Positions 53,128-62,500 of a stretch of DNA of 64,000 bases are shown here, piece by piece; the stretch's first letter is position 1, and each line of letters starts with the position of its first letter. The stretch is from Argyresthia goedartella (taxonomy: Eukaryota > Arthropoda > Insecta > Lepidoptera > Argyresthiidae). The stretch is from positions 4,200,661 through 4,264,660 of the forward strand of contig OX463812.1 in NCBI GenBank assembly GCA_949825045.1, in the 5' to 3' direction. Below the pieces are notes generated by a model that was given only the letters and a program-made list of their open reading frames with translations, was not told the origin of the DNA and ran no database searches. A program made the position numbers and the translations under genes.

Positions 53128-53801
53128 TTGATATATTTCTAAACAATAAAAATAAAAAATCGCAAAAAAAGGTATTTTTTTTAATTGTGTGTTTTTTCAA
53201 TTTTCTTCAAAATTATCAAACTTCATTTTTCTTTTTCAAATTATCCAAAATAAAGTTTATACGCGAGTTTTGACACCCAAACTTTCCAATATATTTTTAC
53301 AAATATAGAAATTTATATCAAAACGGGACCAAATAATGAAAAGTTGTAGAAAATTTAGAAAACTACGCAAAATGATTTTTTTGTTTGTTTCTTTCTTTGT
53401 ATATTTAATATCGTAAGCTGTTATTAACTAATAACTGTACTGACTGTATTAATAATTACTCCTTTTCTCACAAAATGATGAAAAGTAGAGTGTCCACCTC
53501 GGGAGTAAAAACTATTTTTGGCTCGAGTGATGTACATTGAATCCCTCGCTCCCTCAGGATTCTACTTATGAGTCCCTCGTGAACCCCTCGGTCGCTCAGT
53601 ATTCAAAAAACACTCTCGCCCTAAAAATAGTTATTTACTCCCTTGGTTAACAATCTACTATTATTTCCGTTTAAAACGGGATCAGTTAACACTACTACAT
53701 TTTATTGTGGGGTCAACTGATCCCACCCGGGATCAGTGTGAACTAATCGTCGGGATCAGTTACTACTTTGATCTGATGCCGGGATCGGTGTGAACTAACC
53801 C
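52769..53801. mobile_element. 1,033-bp non-autonomous element with 8-bp duplication
   Basis: Terminal repeats GGGTTAGTTCACAC at both ends (inverted at 53788-53801). Flanks AGCGCGTA (52761-52768) and AGCACGTA (53802-53809) agree at seven of eight bases. Sub-terminal motifs GGGATCAGTT or inverse occur repeatedly (about 52797, 52837, 53684, 53717, 53731, 53753). The centre has a (TA)n run at about 53098-53126. No transposase. An 8-bp duplication suits hAT or P-type elements. Confidence 0.82.
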
Positions 53802-54536
53802 AGCACGTACACAGGGCACGCCATATTATTACAGTGTATCTCTACTTTAACCAGACTAAAATGAGTAATATTTCAAAGTGTACATTAACTCCATCATCCA
53901 TTATCCTTAACCTAAAATTTAGTTACAGGATGAGATTGATGAATAAAGTGAATCTTACTATTTATTCACTCAACGCCTAGTAATACTTTAAGGCGCTACC
54001 TCGTCCATGCAAAGGTCCCTGTTACTCCAGGCGGAAAGATCCGAAGTGTGAGAGGGACGGAATTGGGAAAAAATGAAAAAACGTAGCGCTAAACCACAGA
54101 CAAATTGTTTGAAAATAAACTACGCTATTTTGTTAAAAAGTTTTAAGGAGATTTTGCGAATTCTTAATATCTACATTTTGAACGCAGTTCCACAATGAAA
54201 TTAGTTAGGATTTCAGAATTATAGGAAAAAATAAAGCAATTTTTGAGGTGTTTTCGTAATCAAATACTATCGAAAAAATTACATTCCATCGCGTTTCCCT
54301 TTTGTGAAAATTTAATCAAATACTCACTAAACGTTAACCCAAAAATCAAATGTGTAGATGACTTCATGGTGGAGTAAATGGATTCGAAAAAAGCCCCATT
54401 TTTTTCGTATCACCTTAAGATGTCAATTGCCGGTTATGTGTTTTGGAATTTTATTACCATGTCATAAGGTTCAAAATCGCGATGACTCATAACCAGGTTC
54501 AGGCGTTGTGTAGTATTAATAAAGTATTTGTTTCAG
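53802..54536. other. intron 9 right part
   Basis: AT-rich, no gene recognised. A small repeat (GGAATTTTATTACCATGTCA, 54444-54470) resembles 25935-25960. Confidence 0.4.
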
Positions 54537-54651
54537 TGGTTGGGTAGTTTAGAAAGTACATGGGTAGCTGCTGGTCCTATAACAGTGGATACGTTCTTTT
54601 TGTTAAGTGGAATCCTCTGTGTCTATGTTACTCTGGAAAAGTTTAACAGAG
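54537..54651 (+). CDS. NRF-like gene exon 10 (VDTFF box)
   Basis: Bounded by TTTGTTTCAG and GTAAGT; phase 0 in, phase 1 out. The product WLGSLESTWVAAGPITVDTF continues FLLSGILCVYVTLEKFNR, carrying the VDTFFxLSG signature of the acyltransferase-3/NRF family. No further exon is visible before 64,000; LINE and gypsy insertions follow directly. Confidence 0.9.
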
Positions 54652-54654
54652 GTA

Positions 54655-55044
54655 AGTTTTTTTACACCTACGGCGACATCTAGGCTACTCTATTTTAGTT
54701 TCTTTCATAGTCCTGTTATTTCCTTTGGTATCTTGTTGTAGGAGAAAGCAGCGGATAATTAAAAAAAATAGCATCACCTGCTCGAAAACGACACTTTATA
54801 AACCATGCAAACATTACCTAAACCAAGTCATTATAGTTCTATAATGATTTGGTTTAAACCCGCACGTTACGATCAGCATAATGTTAAACTACTTTGTAAA
54901 AACTCATTTCTTATGTGAATATTGAACATTATGACCATAATGTGTAAATTTTCTACATATTATGACATTCAAGTTTCGAACGCCGACGCCCGCCTACTTT
55001 GTCTATGAATTGGTACTACAGAACAAGCTAAACAACTCAATGCC
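54655..55044 (+). repeat. LINE fragment and truncated hAT-like MITE (copy 3)
   Basis: 54655-54760 parallels 44395-44500 (LINE). 54858-55040 parallels 44577-44790 of the MITE (CGCACGTTACGATCAGCATA, CCATAATGTGTAAATTTTCT). Between them an imperfect palindrome AAACCAAGTCATTATAG / CTATAATGATTTGGTTT occupies 54819-54856. The right part of the MITE is cut off by the next LINE. Confidence 0.7.
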
Positions 55045-56006
55045 ATAATTGAAAATGAAAAATGAAAATGAAAAAAATATTTATTAAAATAGCACACAAT
55101 TTTTAACAATGTTTTACTGGCGCTACCCCAGACAGAAATACAATAAACTAGAATTGATTGACACAGGGCATAATACACTGTTTTAAGTGTATCTACAGAG
55201 GCTGCATTTCTGAGGTTTCTCATAATGTAGGCGATCCTACGGATACGTATTGAAAGAATTTTCAGGTGTTCGTGGAAATTTAGTTTTTCATCTACCATCA
55301 CACCCAGGTATCTGATTACCTGAGCTCTGGATATGCTTTTACAGTCGCAGTTTTTTTTTACTGTACATAGGTGAATCTTCAAATCAGTGGAGTCTGGAGG
55401 GGCCGATGCAGATGTCTTGTGAAAGCAAAGGTATTTTGTTTTAGATGCGTTAAGTGTTAGTAAATTTTGTTGTAGCCATCTAGATATAGTCGTCATTCCT
55501 GTTTCGGCAGCTAAAAATGCCTCTTGCCATTTTTTTCCATGAAATAATACAACTGTGTCACCGGCGTAGCAAATCAATTCAGCGTTTTTATTTTTATGTT
55601 GCAGTATGTCGTTCATGTACAAAATAAACAACGTCGGGCCCAGTATACTTCCTTGAGGAACTCCAAAGTTGATTGGTTTGGGGTCACTCCTGTGCCGGCC
55701 AACTCCCAGACACTGCTTCCGCCCTGTCAGGTAGCTCCTAAACCATTCAAGGGCCAGACCTCGAATTCCCGAAATTTCTAGCTTTTTTAGCAAGATAGGG
55801 ACGGCAACAGTATCAAAGGCTTTGGCTAGGTCCAGGAATACGCCAACACTTCTTTGTCCTACATCAAGTCTGTTCGATATTATTGACGTAAGAAGGGAAA
55901 CCGCATCCTCGGTAGACTTTCCCTGTCTGAAACAGAACTGCCGTGCAGAGAGGATCTTGTTTTGTTCAAGGTACCGTACAAGTCGCCCATTCATCACCTT
56001 TTTCAA
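54969..56006 (-). pseudogene. LINE reverse transcriptase with altered YADD box
   Basis: Open for 345 codons. RT blocks in order: VMNGRLVRYLEQNKIL, FCFRQGKSTEDAV, VFLDLAKAFDTV, GVPQGSILGPTLFILYMND, and the catalytic box as ICYAGDTVVLF, where the first Asp of YADD is Gly. Then RYLGVMVDEKLNFHEHL and YCISVWG. Beyond about 55,040 the frame runs into the tail and MITE. The catalytic change and the 5' interruption make it inactive. The true frame begins upstream of the first Met. Confidence 0.88.
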
Positions 56007-56117
56007 TATTTTTGAAAAAGTACCAAGTAAGGAGATTGGTCTGTAGTTGCCGGGAGAGTCTTTCGCACTACCTTTATCAATTGGACAAATAGATGCAATC
56101 TTCCACTGATGCTGTAA
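55045..56117 (-). mobile_element. jockey-like LINE, cut by the gypsy LTR
   Basis: The 3' end on the left has a (TTTTCAT)n-like tail (about 55048-55080). The rest is RT coding sequence continuing to 56117, where the LTR starts. The upstream part of the LINE would lie beyond the gypsy element. Confidence 0.82.
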
Positions 56118-58327
56118 TGGTACACGAGAGTCGGTACATTAGATACTTCATTCTGCGTGATAGAGGGCTAGCCCAACGCCGCGCTGTTTTGAATACGAGA
56201 ATCGGTTTAGATAACGTTTGGGGGTTTTGCGTTGCTTACTGGCAAAGTTCGCAAAAAAAAAAAAGACGCGTGGGTTCATTCGTGGAATTTCAGTTCAGGT
56301 CAAGTTTTTTTTGTCACATTCCTGCGAGATGTGTAAAGATCAGAGCCGATTTGGCTGCGCGTTGAATAAAATTATGAATAACTAAATAATGAAAGGTTAT
56401 TATGGAACGATACGGAGAAAGCTATTATGTAGATTGCAAATATACAATTGCGATTGAGGTATGAGATGGAGGGTCTGACACCTCTGGATTGAATATCATT
56501 CTGGTAGGTCTTTGCTACGCGCACCTAGCGGTCGGGTAATGCTTAATTAATCGCAACAAGCTTTTATTGGTCAGCGATCAACAGATTCTGTGTATCGGCA
56601 GTACCAAATGATTTGAGTGATAACCTACGGTTGATCATAGTGAATATGCGTACACACAATTTGTAGAACGGCGGATCTGCATGGCATGGTTGAAATTGGA
56701 CCCTGTGTAGTTAGTGATAAGAAGCTTCGCTTGGGCAGAGCGTATTTGCAAAGGACGCATGTGGGGCATATAAATACGAGGGTCTGGGAGGGGAGAGCAT
56801 TCAGTCTCTGCGTCTAGCCACTGTGACAGTCGTCTTCACGAGTTCTAAACAGTTTTTGTCTGCCGTGTTACGCGTCAGAACTATACGAATTTGTGATTGC
56901 GAAGTTTCAGTGGGTTTTCGTGAGTGTCTGAAGCGCCGAGATATACCTCGGTTCCTACCTTTATATCAACCTACCCCTAATTCCAAAACTATCCTTGGGT
57001 CGTTAGGAAAGAACTTTTAAGTCAATTTATCTGAGTCTGAGTCTGGGCTTGGAGCGACCCTAAATTCCTTTTTCCTTCACCATAGGGTTCCTGGATTGGC
57101 TCTTAGGATATTCGCGGGCTAATCCTCTCCTCATTTCCCTTCGAGTAGCGAGCTTTGAAATTCCCACACACACAGTCGTTAAACATTCAAGCACATTCAA
57201 ATCAAACTCAACCATTTTCGAGTGGTGTCGATAATGGACGTGGTATAACACTAGGTTTTTAGACTAGGCTAGACAGGAGTTTAGTTGCGGCTAAACCTAG
57301 GTTGTCAGGGCATAGGGAGACTGTTTGATCGATGAGGTTCCGCGGATGGAAATAACAAATTCAGAACAAAGTTAAACCGGTGTCAACACAGATAACATAT
57401 CCTGTTGATATTTTGACATTTGAGTGTTATCGGGGACGCGCGAAGAGATCAATTTACAGTCTAAAGTTCATTGTTTAGGTCCGGGTAGGTGTTTTGCATT
57501 GTCTTGGGTCAGATTGGATTCAAGTTGCATTTTTAAATTAAATGTAAATTTCGCTGGATATCTAATGTGTAAGTTGAGTCGGTATATATGATTTGGCTCA
57601 GCCCAGGACGTGCTGCGGCTAGTGGAATTCATAGTTCGGTATTTATCGAACTATGCACTTCGCTATGGTGTGGGTTAGATATCCTAAAACAATAATGCTT
57701 GCGTTTCGATAACATCCAGCTCAAATTGCGCAGAGTTGAAGGTTTCAAAACGTTACGGACCTTTTGAGGTAACCGCTAGTTCAGAACCCATTTCGGAACT
57801 CAAATCGCAATTGTGTAAACCGGTCTTTTCGGATCGTTATTGCCGTGAATCAAATATATAATTGGAACCACCACAAGCCGCTACTAGCGAGCACATGAAA
57901 TATCATTGAGTACTCACGTCGTAAAACAACGACGGATATCTATACTATAACTGTGATCGATCACTAAAACTAAAACTAAAACTAAAACAAAAGATGTTCC
58001 AATGCGCTCATATATACAAAAACCAGATGGTGCCATCACATAAAATATAACAACGATCGTTTTGGCGCAATACACCGCTGACTGATGCGAATTACCGGCT
58101 CGCGGACATATATGCTTTCTCTGTCTAACTAGAAACTGTAACTTCTGAACCAAACTTCGCTCGACTATTGTACGCCTAACGGATTTCTCGACGAACGAGA
58201 AATTCAGACTTATCATTCTTACTTACAAACTTACAGCCGAATCGGGTCCTCTCATTTTGGGATAGATAGAATAGACGATCATAGCTACTGTTAGCGGCGG
58301 CTCAGACCTTAGCCTGGGGCCGCTACA
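56118..58327 (+). repeat. gypsy 5' LTR (2,210 bp)
   Basis: Begins TGGTACACGAGAGTCGG and ends GGGGCCGCTACA (TG...CA). The end carries a stem AGCGGC/GCCGCT at about 58293-58325. Several (ACTAAA)n units occur at about 57963-57990. Unusually long for an insect gypsy element. Confidence 0.92.
56769..56806 (+). promoter_or_regulatory. LTR core promoter (TATA plus initiator)
   Basis: TATAAATA at 56769-56776 and the arthropod-type initiator TCAGTC at 56801-56806, with the initiator A 34 bp after the first T of the TATA box. If used, U3 is about 685 bp and R plus U5 about 1.5 kb. The same promoter recurs in the 3' LTR at about 63548-63586. Confidence 0.7.
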
Positions 58328-58333
58328 GATTTT

Positions 58334-58351
58334 TGGTGCCGTGACCAGGAT
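58334..58351 (+). promoter_or_regulatory. primer binding site, tRNA-His type
   Basis: TGGTGCCGTGACCAGGAT lies six bases after the LTR. It is complementary over 18 bases to the 3' end of a tRNA-His as I remember insect sequences (acceptor GGTCACGGCACCA). Confidence 0.75.
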
Positions 58352-58539
58352 ATCCTAGATAGTCTGATACCTAGATATTCCTAGATATTCTAAAAGAATC
58401 AAGGTCTAACGCGTTACTTTTAAAAATAACACAACGTAGAAACGATTTTAAACAGTTCAGTTTGTAAATAAGAAATAAGCAAAAAAGGGGCATTGTTTTC
58501 ACAATTCTTTGTACGAGCTACGGCGGTTTAATAGGAATA

Positions 58540-59595
58540 ATGGCCGGCCGGCCCAGGAAAAACGGTAGTCGGGTAGCGCAAAATTCACTTTCACACACAA
58601 GTGAAATGGCGTCAGGGCAGGTGACGCAATTGTTATCTGAAATAGTGAAAAGATTAGACAGTTTGGAAAGGGGTTCCAGCACAAGCAATGCTAGTAGGAC
58701 TTCGGACAGACAGACTGACAGACAGGAACTAGAGACGTTTGAACAATCGGTAGAAAAACGTCAATCATGCATTGTAAAAATGACACAGAAGTTGCCGACA
58801 TTCGATGGGCGAAGTTCGGAAAATCCGATGATTTTCTTAAGAGATTTAAAGGCTTATATTAAAGTCTCGGGAGATAGTTCTAGGGCTTTGATATGGGCAA
58901 CGGATAGTTTGGTAGGAATTGCAAAAGTTCGAATGAGCATATACAGAGACTCATGGCGAACCTATTCGGATTTTGAAAAAGATTTCAGAGAGGTATTCTG
59001 GGGTGATAATGAACAGGAATTAATTAAGCAAAGATTCCTAACTGCGAAGTTTGATTCTAAGAAAGGTCAAAGTATGGAAGAATTCTTTGCCTCTCAATTG
59101 AATAGCATATATGAGCTTACGATACCGTTTACTGATACGGAGAAAATCAACACGATTTTCAGACAGTTGCCGCGTGATATTCAGGTAGCGTTTTTTGCTA
59201 GAAAGGAGTCAATGTCTATACGTGATGCGGTCGAATTCCTTCGGCATTTAGAACGGAATGTCGATGGGGGATTAAGTGCGATACATGGTTCGGAACCTAT
59301 GGATACGAATAATGTGAGGCGGAATAGCTATATGCGTGGGCAATATCGAGCTATGCGGGTAAATACGATACGTTATAACGCGATGAGTCGTAGGAATAAT
59401 TATAACGCGGGAACGAAGGGGCGAAACGAATTTGGGATGCGCGGTCGCGGTTATTTTCGCGGTAGAGGGAGACAGCCTCAGCCTAGCTTCAGGGCAATAG
59501 GATTTCAGAGGGGCAATGACAGTTCAGGAGATACAGAGGCAGGGCAAAGTTCAAGTGACAGGAATAATGCGATAAGTCAGAATTCAAAAAACTAG
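58540..59595 (+). CDS. gypsy gag
   Basis: 351 codons from the first ATG after the leader. A Ser/Thr-rich N-terminus is followed by the retrotransposon gag capsid-like region (about residues 85-235: LPTFDGRSSENPMIFLRDLK, then FEKDFREVFWGDNEQELIKQ and FRQLPRDI). The tail is Arg/Gly-rich (GMRGRGYFRGRGRQPQP, near residue 310) and replaces the usual CCHC knuckle, so RNA binding is probably through the RG region. It ends in AAA AAC TAG, where pol begins in the -1 frame. Confidence 0.92.
   Translation: MAGRPRKNGSRVAQNSLSHTSEMASGQVTQLLSEIVKRLDSLERGSSTSNASRTSDRQTDRQELETFEQSVEKRQSCIVKMTQKLPTFDGRSSENPMIFLRDLKAYIKVSGDSSRALIWATDSLVGIAKVRMSIYRDSWRTYSDFEKDFREVFWGDNEQELIKQRFLTAKFDSKKGQSMEEFFASQLNSIYELTIPFTDTEKINTIFRQLPRDIQVAFFARKESMSIRDAVEFLRHLERNVDGGLSAIHGSEPMDTNNVRRNSYMRGQYRAMRVNTIRYNAMSRRNNYNAGTKGRNEFGMRGRGYFRGRGRQPQPSFRAIGFQRGNDSSGDTEAGQSSSDRNNAISQNSKN
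59586..59592 (+). promoter_or_regulatory. -1 ribosomal frameshift site A AAA AAC
   Basis: The heptamer A AAA AAC sits in the gag frame directly before the gag stop TAG (59593-59595). Slipping back one base enters the pol frame exactly. About ten bases further on, GCGCG and CGCGC (about 59604-59620) can pair as a short stem. Confidence 0.82.
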
Positions 59596-62500
59596 TGGAC
59601 TCGCGCGGGTCGTTCGCGCTCAGATATTTATTACGGTTTGGGTGGACAGCCGATCAAATTGAAAAAAAGCATAGATTGTATGATTTGTGTAATTTGGATT
59701 CGAACGTGGGTGTGAATGAATTTATTCAATTATTAGAGCATAAAGCGCACGGATATGCCGTGTGTTTAGATGAAAAATCTAGATCGAATTACAGAGATCG
59801 AAATGACAGACGTTTACATACGATATTCAGAGACGACGATTCGACTGAGTGTGGGCGCGAGTTATGTAGTACTTTGACATTACCTGAGATAGATGTGCGT
59901 ATTGGGAATATTGTTGTAAGGAGTTTGATTGATTCGGGGAGCGAAATCAGCGTAATAAGTCGGAGAGTGTACGAAGAAGTGTGCAGTCAATTGGGAAAAC
60001 CGACGGAAATACCGATTCCAAGTTTGAGAATCACAGGTGCATTTGGAGTCAGTAAGGAAAAGATTGATAAATTAGTAACGTTACCATTAACGATAGGTGA
60101 ATGCGTTATCGATACTCCAATGCTAGTATTAACAAGGGTGCCTAAAGATTTAATTTTAGGGTTTAATTTTATACAACAGACGCGAGCGAGTTTAATGTGT
60201 GAGGGTAATAAGAGGCTAATTATACGAAGCGCCGGGCGGATGTGTGAAATACCATTAGGTACTGGCCCTAATCAGGATTTTTGCTGTTGTACAATGGAAG
60301 TACAGAACCAAGATACCTGTAGAAATATGATAGAGGAATATGTGAATAATTCATCAATACCTGTTGAACACAAAACAAGGTTATTGCCGGTGTTAAATAA
60401 ACATGCAGAGTTGTTTAGCGATAGAGTAGGTCGGACAAATAAATATATACATGAGATAAAAATGAGAGATGAAACGCCTTTCGTAAAACGAAGCTATCCC
60501 ATACCGTTCGCATATCGCGATAAAGTAACAAAACGTTTGGAAGAAATGGAATTTATAGGTATTATTAGCAGGCAATCTACGGATTTCAGCAGTCCATTGA
60601 CTTGTACATTAAAGAAAACAGGAGAGGTCCGTATTCTTCTAGATGCACGACAATTAAACATGGGAATGGTTGGTGAGGTTGAAACCACACCTTTAATGAG
60701 TGAGATATTGCAATCCGGGCGCCGGATAAATTACATAGGAGTTATTGATATCAAAGATGCGTATTTTTCTATACCATTATCAGACGAATCTAAAAGATAC
60801 ACGGGTTTTGTATATCAAGGCAGAAGTTATGTTTACAACGTTTTACCTCAGGGGTTGAAAACCAGTGTGGGTTCATTTTCGAGGGCGATGGACTTAATTC
60901 TAGGGCCAGAGGTTAGGTCATATTGTCTAAATTTTGTTGACGATTTGGCAATTTTAACTGAGGGTGACTTCGAACAGCATTTGTCTCAAGTGGACACGGT
61001 TCTGAGTAAATTGAAAGACGCGGGCTTCACATGCAAACTAAAAAAATGCGAGTTCGCACAAAAAAAGGTCAAGTTATTGGGGCATATTTTGTCTACACAA
61101 GGTTTGCAGATGGACCCGGACAAAATTGAAACACTTAAATTATATCCGTCACCCAGAACTGTCAGGCAATTGAGGGCGTTTTTGGGGTTCATAAATTACT
61201 TTAGGAGGTTTATAAAAAATTTTGGAACGTTGACACAGCCATTGTACAATTTATTACGGTCTGGAGTCAAGTTCGTCTGGAGTGCGCAGATGCAAAGTGC
61301 TTTTGACGAGATAAAAAATCAATTCTCAGAAAGTATAATTTTGAGTCAGCCATTGGCGGGAAAAACATATTATGTTCAATGTGACGCTAGCGCTATAGGA
61401 ATTGGGGGCTATGTTTATCAGTTAGATGATTCGGGCCAGGAACTAATTATAGGGTTCTGTTCGCAGGCATTCAAGGGTGCCCAGACTAGATGGTCGGTCA
61501 GTGAACAGGAAATGTATGCAGTTATATACACTTTAAAGCGATTTGAGATATATTTGCGGGGAGAAAAAGTTATTGTTAGAACTGATCATAAAAGTTTGAC
61601 GTTCATTAAGTCGTGGACCTTATTAGGGGCACGCGTAACGAGGTGGATTATGTTTTTAGAGCAATTCGATTACGACATAGAATTTGTGCGAGGGACTGAT
61701 AATCAAATTGCCGACACGCTAAGCAGGCAAATAGCGGGACCTGGAGGTATGAATGACAGTATAAATGTTCAGCCGGGGATATTCTGGTTTCAGGCATCGA
61801 ATACCGCAAGTGTTATTTCGAGTTTACGGGACATTGCGAGATTACAAAGCGAAGATGAGCGGTTAAATCGAATTAGCGGTTGTATCAGACGTAATGTAGT
61901 AGATACGGGGACAAGAGGTTTTGAAAATTATAAGCTAGTAGGTGATACGTTATATTTTCACGTGCCGAAGCGGAACGTACAGTTGCTAGTAATTTCGAAA
62001 TCACTACAGGAGGAACTAATTTTACACATACATGAAGAAATAGGTCACTACGGCAGATATAAAATATTAGCACTGATGAAGGACAGATATTATTTTCTTC
62101 ATATGAGTAGGGTGATTAGCGCGGTGATAAGAAGTTGTGACATATGTCAAAAGGTCAAACCAAGTACTAACAATACCGTTGGTCCTTGTACACCGGTGTT
62201 GGCGGAAAGGTTGGGTGAGAAAGTTTTCTCGGACCTTTATGGGCCATTGCCCGTAGGTAAATTCGGATATCAATATATATATGTGATTCAAGACGTGTAC
62301 AGTAAAGTAATAAAATTATATCCAATGCGAAAAGCGACAGGTAGGAGCGTGCTCGCTTGTACAAAGAGATTTCATAGGGAAATACCTATCGAAACTATAA
62401 CTACGGACTCAGGACCACAGTTCATATCGAAAGTTTGGGAATTTGGACTCAAACAGCTAGGGATTCGAGTCACTCATACGTCGGTGTATTGTCCAAATTC

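Larger units (their letters stand above)
33208..54651 (+). other. NRF-6-like membrane acyltransferase gene (split; 3' end beyond window)
   Basis: Gene-level entry. Ten exons joined by GT/AG introns give one frame of about 530 codons: 33208-33368, 35488-35787, 36240-36350, 38334-38444, 38894-39007, 39379-39588, 49522-49710, 51418-51497, 51829-52028 and 54537-54651. Phases agree at every junction (2,2,2,2,2,2,2,1,0, then 1 at the open end). The product has a signal peptide, a cysteine-bearing NRF domain, a first membrane segment and the start of an acyltransferase-3 domain. In C. elegans NRF-6 family proteins act in lipid and drug transport; the function of insect homologues is mostly unclear. 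The remaining membrane segments must lie to the right of the window. Introns 1, 3, 6, 7 and 9 carry mobile elements. Exon 1 and its junction are the least certain part. Confidence 0.82.

Noticed and set aside
56823..57020. 65-codon ORF in the gypsy LTR, repeated at 63602-63799
   Set aside because: The start is GTG, not ATG, there is no domain, and it is duplicated only because it is in the LTR.
57914..58216. 100-codon - strand ORF in the LTR
   Set aside because: Its Leu-Val run is a translation of the short (ACTAAA)n repeat; no homology recognised.
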